DNA from: Lewinellaceae bacterium
GTDB taxonomy: Bacteria > Bacteroidota > Bacteroidia > Chitinophagales > Saprospiraceae
Direction of reading: 5' to 3'
Assembly (NCBI GenBank): GCA_016713985.1
Contig: JADJOD010000001.1
Span: 1 to 64,000, forward strand
DNA: 64,000 nt
Shown: positions 25,311 through 34,310 of the stretch, piece after piece
How the letters are laid out: each line of letters begins with the position of its first letter
Numbering within the stretch: position 1 is the stretch's first letter
Notes under the pieces: model-generated
Databases searched by the model: none
What the model saw: the letters and a program-made list of their open reading frames with translations, nothing else
What the model was told of the DNA's origin: nothing
Made by a program: the position numbers and the translations under genes

Positions 25311-26045
25311 ATGATCAAATTCAAACTCACCCTCGAATACGACGGCACCCGCTACGCAGGCTGGCAACTGCAAAAAAACGAACGCTCCATCCAGGGCGAA
25401 TTGCTTCAGGCTGCCGTCAAAGTATTTGGTAACCAGCAAGTTGAAGTATACGGCGCCGGCCGAACGGATGCAGGCGTACACGCGCGCGGACAAGTGGCAC
25501 ACCTCGCAGTAGCCGATACCAAACTCTCCCCCGAACAAATCCGGATACGCCTGAACGACGAACTGTCGCACGACGTCAATATCCTGCAGGTGGAAAAAAC
25601 GCACCCGAAATTCCACGCCCGACACGATGCCAAAAGCCGCAGTTACGTGTACGAAATATCAAAACGGCGCGACGCCTTCGGCAAAAAATTCTCCTGGTGG
25701 GTGCGCGACCGGCTCGACGTAGCCGCCATGCAGGAAGCCGCCGGCCGTTTGGTGGGTTTCCACGATTTTGCATCGTTCAGCGACGCCGACAAAGACAACC
25801 AAAGCAGCAAGGTCAACCTCACGCGACTCGACGTCCGGGAAGCGGGCGACCGCATCTATATCCACATCAGCGGATCTCACTTCCTCTGGAAAATGGTGCG
25901 GCGGATCACCGGCGTGCTGGTGGAAGTAGGGCGCGGGAATATGGACCCCGATACAGTGGAGGATTTTTTGGAAACGCCGTCGCGGGAGCCGGCGAAGTTT
26001 ACGGCCCCGCCGAGCGGGTTGTTTTTGGAGCGGGTGGAGTATTAG
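25311..26045 (+). CDS. truA: tRNA pseudouridine(38-40) synthase TruA
   Basis: A 244-residue TruA that isomerises uridines 38-40 in the anticodon arm of tRNAs. The catalytic Asp lies in VYGAGRTDAGVHARGQVAHL. The N-terminal LTLEYDGTRYAGWQLQ and the C-terminal FLWKMVRRITGVLVEVGRG match the family throughout. Length is normal. The ATG follows a small repeat (CCAACCAGAGGTTGG). After the stop comes the GC-rich repeat that borders the conflict module. Confidence 0.96.
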   Translation: MIKFKLTLEYDGTRYAGWQLQKNERSIQGELLQAAVKVFGNQQVEVYGAGRTDAGVHARGQVAHLAVADTKLSPEQIRIRLNDELSHDVNILQVEKTHPKFHARHDAKSRSYVYEISKRRDAFGKKFSWWVRDRLDVAAMQEAAGRLVGFHDFASFSDADKDNQSSKVNLTRLDVREAGDRIYIHISGSHFLWKMVRRITGVLVEVGRGNMDPDTVEDFLETPSREPAKFTAPPSGLFLERVEY

Positions 26046-26055
26046 TTGTTCCGTT

Positions 26056-26108
26056 GCGGGCAAAGCCCGATGGATCGTTGACGCGAGGTGGAACCTCGCG
26101 CCAGCGGG
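26056..26108. repeat. GC-rich palindromic repeat (GAGGTGGAACCTC family), left copy
   Basis: The copy reads GCGGGCAAAGCCCGATGGAT and then CGAGGTGGAACCTCGCGCCA. It has two hairpins, GGGCAAAGCCC and CGAGGTGGAACCTCG. Nearly identical units occur three times at 32139-32303. The two locations lie on either side of the three-gene module at 26123-32048. Confidence 0.8.
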
Positions 26109-26122
26109 CCGGCGGGGCTATT

Positions 26123-29100
26123 TCATTTTTTTACCCTGACAAATGTTTCCGTAAAAGTTTCATTTTCATCGCCCGGGCCCCAGTTCGCGGCAATCGCAAT
26201 TCGATCGATGTTAATCCATCTGACTGTTCCTACAAATTTACTCCATTCTCGACTAAGCCGGATTTTTCAATGACAAGCGTATTACCAGTCAGTTTCCAAG
26301 TACTTGATCGCAAATACCATGATCCTTCGTGAAATCCGGTCTGGCAAGTTCCGTCGGATCGAAACACAAGTTTCCAGCTTCCAACCCGGTTTTCGTTTGT
26401 GACCCATTCGCCGACAATATTCAGGGTATTCGTTCCACCGGAACCGTCCGATACAACTTGTGATGCCGAATCGCCAGCTTGGGGGTTCGCTGGTTCCTGA
26501 ATGAGTTTCATCGAATCCGGCCCTGGCGTGGGTAAACGAAGAGGAGCCTCAACAGGAGACCGGATACGGTCGGGGGCAGAAATTTGATTTGCATTTCCTT
26601 CCGCGAGGCGAAATCCGTAGTCGATGCTCCTTCTGTCCGGGTAAAACCTGTCCCGATTGGCCACCCTGGTGTGAGTGGCACCAAAATACCAGGACCCACC
26701 TCTTAAAACCCGGCAGTTTTCACATTTATCAACCTGGCAACCGGGATAAGGTTGGGATTCGTTCTGGCACCACTCCCATACGTTTCCCGACATGTCATAA
26801 AGGCCCAGTTCGTTGGGCTTTTTTAAACCGACGGGGTGCGCCCTTCCGTTAGAAACGTCATTGTACCAGCCGACGTCCTGGGGAGCGTTGCTGCCGGCAT
26901 ACCTGTATCTTCCTGATTTTCTACCGCCGCGGGCTGCGAATTCCCATTCTTCTTCGGTTGGCAGCCGGTATTGCTTTCCGGTCAGCGCGTTTAATTTTTT
27001 GATAAATGACTGTACATCATTCCATGAAACATCGTCTACCGGGCAATCCGGGCAGTCGTCTTCAAAAGAAGGTGTATTTCCCATGATCTTTTTCCAGTCG
27101 GATTGCGTCACTTCATACTTCCCGATCCGAAAGTCATTGATCCTGACAGTATAAGGGCATTCGTCGGTTCCCCTTCCTTTATCCCCCATGACAAAAAGTC
27201 CACCTTCAACCTCAATTGTCTCAAAGCCAGATTTATAGATAGTATCAACAGGTATTGCGTATGCCTCATAGCGGTTTAATTCGCACCACACCAATCCTTT
27301 CTTAAAGCCGTTATCCGCACGATCAAACTCCACCGCCGAATAAAAATAATAACAAGCCGAGTCCTTATTCCCGGCCTCATAGTACATGACACCTCGATTA
27401 AAAAGCGCCCCCGCGATATTTTTATCTCCTTCGGCGTAAAGCCTTTGTGTAAGAGAATCAAAACCTGCCGCAAGGATAACCGGCGAGAAATAGAAAAGTG
27501 CTATCGATGGCGGCGGCGGCGGATTATTTGGGTCTAAATCCGGTGGCGGGCCAGTCTCCGCTACTGCTGTGTCTTGCGTACCGGTTTGTGTTTGACGCAT
27601 AATCACCGGATTGGAACGCGCGCTCAGCAAGCTATCCGCCAGGTTTATATTTCCTTTCAAAATCGCATCCCTCACCAGCCATTCCAGATAGACCACCTTC
27701 TTTCCGGGCAAGTCAAGGCAGAGATTAAGTGCCTCATTTTCAAGCATATATTGCACTTTTTCGCCTTTACACTCATATAATTTCATCTCCCAGGGCCACA
27801 ACAAGCCCACCGCTCCCAAAAGCCACACAGGCAACACCCAGCGCAAATCTTTCCACTTCCCCTGCCAACCTAATCCACGGTAGCCAGACGGGTGCACGTA
27901 TTTTTTCCAGGCATCCGGCACGACAAAATCGAGCGCCGTACGTGGGCGTTCCAAGTATTTCAGCACTGTAAAATCGGCTTCAGCGCCATTGGCCAGCATC
28001 CGCGCAATCTCTTTTTCCAGTTCCTTTTTTCTTTGACCATCCGCCGTGCTGAGCCACTCATTCACTGCAATATTCATCTGATAGTCATCAAAAGTAGCCG
28101 AATCCTGCGGCGGCGGGTTGTGGCGGAGCAACTGCGTCAGTTCGGCGCGCAGATGTAGCAGCAGCGCCGGGTGTTCCAGTTCCAGCCAGTTGAGCAGGGC
28201 AGCGCGGGTGATTGCGGGTATCTCTCCTTCCACGAACCAGGGCAGGCGGGACAGGTGGAGCAGGCTTTCTACACACACCAAGTCTTCGCGGAGGTAGGGT
28301 TGGTCAATATTTGGCGATGGGTTTGTAATCTGCTTGCCCAACCAGATCGTGAGGTCCCAGTGCAGCGAAGGATAGATGGCGCAGGCGGCGATCCACTGCA
28401 GCCTGGGTTGGTCGTAGTGCATGCGGAGCAGGGGCAGCGGATCGTGTTCGTCGGGCTGAATGGGTAGTTGGGGCGCGTCTTTCACCCGGGTGCGCCACTC
28501 TTCGAAGCGGGCATCCTGGCCGTCTTCCAAGGATTCGATCCAGAAGCCCAGCCCCTGCAGGGTGGCGGGTAAAACGGTAAAAATTTCCGGCAATCGGCGT
28601 TCCGGGCGCCCCCACTCGGAAAGGGGTTTGGGGGTGAACAGGGCGCGTTGTTTCCAGGCGGAAAACAGGCTGGTCCAGGGCAGGAGTTTGCCCGTAAGCG
28701 GGCTGAGGAGTTGCGCGCCCGTGCCGATCACCAGCAGGCGCGCCTGACCGTAGCGCTGTTGAAGTTCCTGTAAACCAATGCCTTGGGGGTATTCTTCATT
28801 AAAACAAACCCGCATGTCGCTGTCGTAGAAATACCGCGCCATTTCTATCTCCTGTTCCCGGAAGGTTTGGTATAACGTATCGAACAGGCGCGCGCGGTGA
28901 TTTTGCAGGTTTTGCCGGTCGATGAGCAGGAGGTATTCCACCGGGCGTGTTTGTTCGCGAAAACGGAAATCGGGCAGACCGCCACGCCGGGCGGTAGCGT
29001 GGATGGTGCGCGGCAGGTCAAGGGCGTAGATATCGGCGCCGCTGCGGCGCCGCATGGCCTGCAAGGCGTAGGCAAAAGCATCACCGGCAGGTATTTCCGC

Positions 29101-29843
29101 TCCGTTTTCGATGCGAATATTCCAAAAATAGGGCGGTTGGTTTTTGTGTCCGCGCTCGGCGATGAGTTTGCGGCGCTTGTGCTCTAAATAACGCCAGATG
29201 GCGAACAGCAGGAGGGAAAACGGCACAAGCAAAACCCAACGCAGCCACCACCAGTGGGTGAACAACCATTCCTGCCAGACCGGCGGCGGGGTGATGGCGT
29301 ATTTCGCGAGGTCGTGGTCGTAAGGGTACGGTTTCGGCTGGAAAAGGGCCTCCGGGTTTTGGGCCCCGAATTGAGAATTCAAGGCATTTTGGGCGTTATT
29401 TTCTTGTTTATCAATTGTTTGTTGTGCCGTCGCGGTTTGCTCGACGGGCGCCTCCCGTAAATAAAAATACAAACCCGCAGCCAGCGCGCCGAGCAGTAAC
29501 AGGGCGGGAAGAATGATGCGTCGGCGCCATTTTTTCACCGCTTTTTCGGCGGCTGAAACCGCCGGCACCATACCGCCGGCTTCAGCCGCCGAAACCTCGG
29601 CGTCATGGCCTCCACCCGTTTCCAACACTCGTCGAACAACTCGTACACGCGCGCCTGTTCCTGGGGGTTGCGCGCGATCAGGGGACAGAGCGCCAGCCGC
29701 AATGCTTCGGCGTCGGTATCCCTTGGTAGCCAATGCAGGAGATCCTGTACCTGCAGGTGTTTGCCTGTGCCCAAAGGATAGGCTTCCGCTTCGAGGGAAG
29801 TAAGCAGTTCGGCGACAAGGCGATATATAAATGCGTTGTTCAA
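26123..29843 (-). CDS. Membrane protein with vWA-like, SUMF1/FGE and lipocalin-like domains, frameshifted
   Basis: The gene spans three frames. It begins at 29843 (MNNAFIYRLVAELLTSLEAE), switches frame inside a palindrome near 29590-29545, runs to about 26252, then continues as REWSKFVGTVRWINIDR to a stop at 26123. Domains in order: helical N-terminus, one membrane helix (IILPALLLLGALAAGLYF), a second hydrophobic segment (WLRWVLLVPFSLLLFAIW), and a Rossmann-like, vWA-resembling region (VEYLLLIDRQNLQNHRARLF). A third membrane helix, a TPR-like stretch, an SUMF1/formylglycine-generating-enzyme domain (YEVTQSDWKKIMG, YRLPTEEEWEFAARGG, GLYDMSGNVWEW, VLRGGSW) and a C-terminal lipocalin-like strand set follow. 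The start lies 15 bp after the moxR stop, so it is operonic. In related systems SUMF1-type domains act as effectors or substrate-binding parts. Total length about 1240 residues. Confidence 0.65.
29541..29597. repeat. Palindrome inside the coding region of the SUMF1-domain gene
   Basis: TTTCGGCGGCTGAA and TTCAGCCGCCGAAA form the arms of a large GC-rich palindrome with an inner GCCGG-type stem. It lies where the reading frame changes in the SUMF1-domain gene. It looks like a REP-type insertion that may have added codons or caused the shift. Confidence 0.6.
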
Positions 29844-29857
29844 GATTCGGATTGGCT

Positions 29858-30775
29858 CTAAGAAAGGCTCGAAACCAATACGCCCAGGTCTTCCTTCCCC
29901 TTTGCCAGCACCGAATACGAGATACGCAGGGTTTCCTGCTCTGCGGCAGAAAGTTGATCCGGGTGTTCCAGTTTATGGGCAGGAAATTCCATACGGTGCA
30001 GCAGGGCCGCCCATTGAATGAGTTCGGCGGTAGCAGGGTTTTTCCTGAGTTTGCGCCGGCGGATGTCCTCGAAGTGGGCGATGATCCGCGCCAAGTCCTT
30101 TTCACCGTAACCCTCTACCTTGGCCGACACGATACGCAGGAGCGCCTCACTGTCCGGAAACGAGATATGGTAATAAATAACGCGGCGTAAAAAAGCGTCG
30201 GGCAGGTTTTTTTCCGAGTTGGAGGTCATCACGATGACAGGACGGTTGTCGGCCGATGCCGCCCAGGATTTACCGATCTCCGGCACGTCGAAGCGGAGTT
30301 CTTCGAGGGCGGCCAGCACGTCGTTGGGCAAATCGCGCGGGGCTTTGTCGATTTCGTCGAGCAGGACGACTGTGCGGCGGTTGTGCCGTATAGCATCACC
30401 GAGCGCCTGGTAGCGGATGAATCGTGTTTCGACATCGTCCGGCGTGAGGGATTTCTGCTGGGTCTGACTGTATTGAAAGTGCCCCAGGGCATCATAGCGA
30501 TAAAACAAGTCTTTGGCTACCGAAGTTGTTTGGGCATTGAAAACCAAGGGGTTACCCAGTTGAAAAAACCAGGCGACATGTTGGGCCAGTTCGGTTTTCC
30601 CGGTGCCGGGCTCTCCGGTGAGCAAAAGCGGCTGGCCGAGGTTAAGGGCTACGTTGACGGCGCTGGCAAGGCCGGCAGAAGGCACGTACAAACACGGGTC
30701 GTGGAGTTTTTTATTGATCTCGATGGCGGGTAGTTCGGCTTGCCCGGTGGGTTGGTAGTGGTGAAAACTGCTCAT
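29858..30775 (-). CDS. MoxR-family AAA+ ATPase
   Basis: A 305-residue AAA+ ATPase of the MoxR group. Walker A is GEPGTGKTELAQ (about residue 55), Walker B is VVLLDEIDKAPRDLPN, sensor 1 is VIVMTSNSEKNLPDAFLRR with an arginine finger, and a C-terminal lid (IIAHFEDIRRRKLRKNPATA) is present. MoxR ATPases are chaperone-like remodelers that usually work with a vWA partner and, in conflict systems, are predicted to gate effector activation. The next gene starts 15 bp downstream. An iSTAND-type regulator lies 130 bp upstream, separated by a strong palindrome. Confidence 0.9.
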   Translation of the reverse strand: MSSFHHYQPTGQAELPAIEINKKLHDPCLYVPSAGLASAVNVALNLGQPLLLTGEPGTGKTELAQHVAWFFQLGNPLVFNAQTTSVAKDLFYRYDALGHFQYSQTQQKSLTPDDVETRFIRYQALGDAIRHNRRTVVLLDEIDKAPRDLPNDVLAALEELRFDVPEIGKSWAASADNRPVIVMTSNSEKNLPDAFLRRVIYYHISFPDSEALLRIVSAKVEGYGEKDLARIIAHFEDIRRRKLRKNPATAELIQWAALLHRMEFPAHKLEHPDQLSAAEQETLRISYSVLAKGKEDLGVLVSSLS

Positions 30776-30823
30776 TATGGTTGCTGTTGACAGGTATGTT
30801 TTTTTGACAAGATGAACTTTTTT

Positions 30824-30889
30824 AACCTGTAGATCATGTAAATCCTGTCAATAAAACATTATAGACAGGATTTACATGATCTACAGGTT
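30824..30889. repeat. 26-bp perfect palindrome, TCCTGTAAATCCTGTC family, copy 2
   Basis: The arms at 30824-30849 (AACCTGTAGATCATGTAAAT then CCTGTC) and 30864-30889 are perfect inverses of 26 bp around a 14-nt loop. It lies in the 130-bp gap between the iSTAND-like gene and moxR. It could form a very stable RNA hairpin between the two messages, and so affect transcript stability or moxR expression. Confidence 0.85.
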
Positions 30890-30905
30890 AAAAGTTCTGC
30901 CCGTT

Positions 30906-32048
30906 CTACTTATTCGCGATATCGTAAATCATTTTCTGCACCGGTTCGATGTCCTTCATGTGCAGGGTTTTATCGGTATCAAATCGCTGGCGTTCAGCGG
31001 GTTCGAGCGACTGCACGAGGCTGCGCACCACGTCGCGTGTCTGGTTGGGGTTGCGGACGTCGAGTTCGTTGAGCCAGTCTTCAAAGTCGGTGGATTCTAC
31101 CGGGTGCAGTTCGGTAAAAAGGGTGGTTTCATTGCGTTCGCTGAGGCTCTCCAGTTCGGCGAGTATCTCGCGCTGGCGTGGGGTGCGTTTTGATTCATCG
31201 TACAGGTTTCGGGCGTAAACGACGAAAAAAAACAGGAACGTCGGCACGTCGGGGTGTGGGCATTTAAACGTGTCAATCATCCACTGCAAATAACTACTGA
31301 TTTCGCCCTCATCACCTTCCCATTCTTTTTCAGAGAGGTCGAACACCGCAGTGACGTACTTGTAAGGCAATTTGGGAACACCCGTTTCAATAAACGATTC
31401 AAAACTCTGGGTATCAGCAAATTGAAAGCGGCGCGCGACGTAGGCTTTGAATTTTTTCCGGCTCGATTCGAGGTCGCTGCCCAGCGGGATTTTTTCTATT
31501 TTGATATGATTGCCACGTTCCTCCCGGAACGGGTAGTTGATCGATTCTGCCTCGCCCGCGAGCTCTTCTTCCATGATTTGATAAATCAGACGTTTGGAAA
31601 AAGAATCGGGCATTTCATTCCGGCAGGCGGCGATGAAATAGAATTGAAACGTTTGCTTTTTATCGCGTTTGCGGTTGAATACTTTTCTGAATTTTTTCAC
31701 CCCTGCTTCCCGGTCGCAATTGACGAGGTGCATCGCGCCGATCGCGGCGTCAGGGTCGATATCGAGCAGTTCCACTGCCCGTTGAAGGGCTGATTTGTCG
31801 CCTCCGGGATTCCAGCGATCAAGGATGGTTTTGACGCCATAAATGATGCCGTTGCGTGCAAGTTCTTCTTCCTGGAAAGAGATCAACCTGAGCGCTTTTT
31901 GTGATTGCAGGTTTCCGTACTGGCTTTGCAAAATGGCCAGTTCACTCAAAAGAGCTGATCCGGTCGGCAGATGATGTGCCAACTGGCGAAAAACTTCGTC
32001 CAATTGTCCGGCGGCGAGAAGGTTTTGGATGTTTTCTTTTGGATTCAT
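30906..32048 (-). CDS. EAD11-iSTAND-like regulator of a conflict system
   Basis: A 380-residue cytoplasmic protein. Residues 1-75 (NIQNLLAAGQLDEVFRQLA, ILQSQYGNLQSQ, LISFQEEELARNGIIYGVKT) match the helical effector-associated domain type EAD11. From about residue 95 (AIGAMHLVNCDREAGVKKF, FYFIAACRNEMPDSFSKRL) it resembles the inactive STAND (iSTAND) domain, which keeps the fold of STAND ATPases but lacks Walker motifs; none is visible here. EADs are adaptor domains that join effectors to regulators in predicted bacterial conflict and apoptosis-like systems. It is the first gene of the module with MoxR and the SUMF1 protein. Domain calls rest on recalled family patterns, not a search. Confidence 0.65.
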   Translation of the reverse strand: MNPKENIQNLLAAGQLDEVFRQLAHHLPTGSALLSELAILQSQYGNLQSQKALRLISFQEEELARNGIIYGVKTILDRWNPGGDKSALQRAVELLDIDPDAAIGAMHLVNCDREAGVKKFRKVFNRKRDKKQTFQFYFIAACRNEMPDSFSKRLIYQIMEEELAGEAESINYPFREERGNHIKIEKIPLGSDLESSRKKFKAYVARRFQFADTQSFESFIETGVPKLPYKYVTAVFDLSEKEWEGDEGEISSYLQWMIDTFKCPHPDVPTFLFFFVVYARNLYDESKRTPRQREILAELESLSERNETTLFTELHPVESTDFEDWLNELDVRNPNQTRDVVRSLVQSLEPAERQRFDTDKTLHMKDIEPVQKMIYDIANK

Positions 32049-32138
32049 GGAAGTTCAGACCTGGAATGCTCACAAAGTTAGGCAAGAATATGTTTAATGT
32101 GCTCATTCTGTGAGAATAGTTCCATATGTGGGTCATGG

Positions 32139-32303
32139 TTCCACCTCGCGCGAGCGGGGGCAAAGCCCGATGGATCGTTGTCACGAGGTGGAACCTCGCG
32201 CCAGCAGGGGAATGGCGCGCCAGCGGGCAACTCGAGGTGGAACCTCGCGCCAGCGGGCAAAGCCCGGAGGATTGTTGACGCGAGGTGGAACCTCGCGCCA
32301 GCG
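32139..32303. repeat. GC-rich palindromic repeats, three right-side copies
   Basis: The core CGAGGTGGAACCTCGCGCCA recurs at about 32188, 32232 and 32280, with intervening GGGCAAAGCCC units. An inverted GTTCCACCTCGCGCG copy stands at 32140. The same family is found once at 26056-26108 beyond the other end of the conflict module. Confidence 0.8.
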
Positions 32304-33362
32304 TTATTCGGGGATTTGGGATTCCACCTTCGTCAAAGGCAACACTTTCGCCTTCAATCCTTCCATTTTTGCTTCCAGGTATTGCCCGGCGGTCTCCCGA
32401 ATGGTTTCTTCCAGGGAGTGGTATTGAAAGCCAAAAACCGAAAGCGACCTGGCGTTATCGTAAAAATAGGACGACACACTCGAACGCGCGCTTTCTTTGG
32501 TGGCCACAGGTTCCAAACCGAGCAGTTTTTCCTTGAGCCATTCCACCCGCCAGGCAACTTCGGCCAGCAAAGGGGTTACTTTGATGGAAGGCGGAGGCAC
32601 CTTTAGTTCGGCAGCGATCTGGTTAAAAAGTTCGCGGAAAGGCATATCGCCGGCGCTCAGGATAAAACGTTCGCCGTCGATGTCGCTTTCGAGCAGGTGC
32701 AGCAGGAAGTGTACCACATCGCGCACATCGACGAAGCCGGAACGGCCGGCGGGCCAAAATTTCAGTCCCTGGTCGATCTGGGTAAAAAAACGCGGCGATC
32801 CGGCATCCCAAAAACCGCTGCCGAGCACAATCGCGGGATTGACGATGGCGACCGGCAGGCCTTCCGCGTGCGCCCGCCACACTTCCTGTTTGCTCTGGTA
32901 TTTGCTCACGGCGTAGCGGGTATTGCCGCTGCTTTGAATCCAGCGGGAGGATTCGTCCATTCGCAGGCGTTCTTTGGAGCGGCCGAATGCAGCGATGCTG
33001 CTGACATGAATCAACTTTTTCACACCCGTTTCCAGGGCGATATTGACCACGTTGGCGGTGCCGTCCACATTGATGCGGGCAAGTCGTTCGGCATCGCGGG
33101 GATGAAAAGAACTGATGGCCGCGCAGTGCAGGACGTGGGTTACGCCCGCAAAAGCGTCTTCCAGAGATACAATATCCGTTACGTCGCCCTCCACCCATTC
33201 CACGCGGCCGGCAATATCCTGCACCAGGTCCATCGGGCTGTTGTTGCGTTTCAGCGCGCGCACCCGGTAACCGCGGTTAACTAATAAACGAAGCAGGTAG
33301 GAACCGATGAAGCCGGTGCCGCCGGTGACCAGCAGCAGGGCGGTATTTTTGTCGATTGTCAT
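32304..33362 (-). CDS. NAD-dependent epimerase/dehydratase (extended SDR)
   Basis: A 352-residue extended short-chain dehydrogenase. The NAD motif is LLVTGGTGFIGSYLLRLL; the active site has Ser in HVSSIAAFG and YAVSKYQSKQ (YxxxK). The C-terminal substrate domain is short. It acts on a nucleotide-sugar or a steroid/flavonoid-like ketone; the substrate cannot be told from sequence. Its start codon overlaps the stop of the cytochrome c gene (ATGA), so the two are translationally coupled. Confidence 0.88.
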   Translation of the reverse strand: MTIDKNTALLLVTGGTGFIGSYLLRLLVNRGYRVRALKRNNSPMDLVQDIAGRVEWVEGDVTDIVSLEDAFAGVTHVLHCAAISSFHPRDAERLARINVDGTANVVNIALETGVKKLIHVSSIAAFGRSKERLRMDESSRWIQSSGNTRYAVSKYQSKQEVWRAHAEGLPVAIVNPAIVLGSGFWDAGSPRFFTQIDQGLKFWPAGRSGFVDVRDVVHFLLHLLESDIDGERFILSAGDMPFRELFNQIAAELKVPPPSIKVTPLLAEVAWRVEWLKEKLLGLEPVATKESARSSVSSYFYDNARSLSVFGFQYHSLEETIRETAGQYLEAKMEGLKAKVLPLTKVESQIPE

Positions 33363-33712
33363 TTTTTGAGGGTCTGGGTATACTCAGCCACGGCTTTTAT
33401 TTCATCGGCAGAGAGGATTTCATTAAACGGCGTCATCAGTTTCCGGCCGTTGGTAATGATGTTGATACGCTCTTCCGGCGTCAGTATACTCGCCGAAAGG
33501 TCTTTTGCGCCGTTGAGGCCGAGTTTGCCGTCGGCGCCGTGGCAAACGACGCAGTATTGCCGGAAAATGGCCATGCCGTCGGGGCTGGAACTCGCCCCGG
33601 CCGCCTGGGCCGCTGCAGCCCGCCGGTTGATCTGCTCTTCTGCAGAGCCGCAGGCAGCCGTCAGCAAGGCCGCAGAATAAATCAATACAATCAGGAAGGG
33701 TAGTGTACGCAT
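33359..33712 (-). CDS. Small c-type cytochrome lipoprotein
   Basis: A 117-residue protein: signal peptide MRTLPFLIVLIYSAALLTAA ending at the lipobox Cys 21, an Ala/Gln-rich linker, then a single heme-binding site CVVCH (about residues 54-58). The distal methionine is probably Met in GRKLMTPF. It transfers electrons at a membrane face. The start at 33712 is chosen because it begins the signal peptide; the open frame continues upstream to 33991 with no credible protein. It shares an ATGA overlap with the downstream SDR gene. Confidence 0.87.
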   Translation of the reverse strand: MRTLPFLIVLIYSAALLTAACGSAEEQINRRAAAAQAAGASSSPDGMAIFRQYCVVCHGADGKLGLNGAKDLSASILTPEERINIITNGRKLMTPFNEILSADEIKAVAEYTQTLKK

Positions 33713-34050
33713 AGAAGTAAACACGTCCGGGTATTTTGAGCCGGACCCCAGGCTAAAAAACCCGTAAAGGTGCATCAGGGTTTTCAAAAATGTATAAAAG
33801 GAGTCAGGCACGATTGGCCTGAAGCGCATTTTTTGCGCTTCAGCGGTGGAAACACGATTTAAAATTTTTGTGCTCAAACCGCATTCACCTGATGATAAAA
33901 TGGAAACAATCTTATATTTGTCTTTTGAATTTTGAAGAATTCGGATCGGATAAAATAATATTCTGAAAATCATTCTGCAATTACCCGCCACCGGGGGGAT
34001 ATCCTGTCATATCATTCCATTCTGTTCATAGTGTTTGTTTTTTGTTTTGT

Positions 34051-34084
34051 CCCTGTTAAGTAGCAATATTTAACAGGGTTTTTT
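34051..34084 (+). terminator. Rho-independent terminator, plus strand
   Basis: CCCTGTTA (34051-34058) pairs with TAACAGGG (34071-34078) and is followed by six T. No protein gene precedes it on this strand. Confidence 0.75.
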
Positions 34085-34194
34085 GCCCGTTTTCCACGGC
34101 GCTGCAAAAGAAAATTAGCAACATGTGAAAAAAATTTCACCTTTTTGGGAAATTTTTTCTTTTTGGCATGCGTTTGGCCATTCAAATTGTAGCT

Positions 34195-34258
34195 TCATAC
34201 AATAGAAACGGTTTAGTGAAAAGCCCGGGGCAAACGCGCCTCCGGGCTTCTTTTTTTT
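34195..34258 (+). ncRNA. Possible small RNA ending in a strong terminator
   Basis: AAGCCCGG (34221-34228) pairs with CCGGGCTT (34242-34249) and is followed by a run of eight T (34251-34258) on the plus strand, a textbook intrinsic terminator. It lies 170 bp after another plus-strand terminator in a gene-free region. The AT-rich stretch 34140-34195 just upstream could hold a promoter, but no clean TAnnTTTG element was found. A short transcript of about 60 nt is therefore possible but unproven; the 5' end is a guess. Confidence 0.3.
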
Positions 34259-34310
34259 CGGGAAACTGGCAATTGAGAAAATCTCGCTGTGCTGGATTTT
34301 GACTTTCCAG

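Larger units (their letters stand above)
33713..34310. other. Intergenic region with plus-strand terminators
   Basis: About 600 bp without a protein-coding gene, AT-rich, between the divergent side of the cytochrome gene and the 3' end of the T9SS type B gene. It holds the promoter of the cytochrome/SDR pair and two plus-strand terminators (see separate entries). The terminators have no plus-strand gene upstream, so small RNAs may be transcribed here. Confidence 0.5.
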
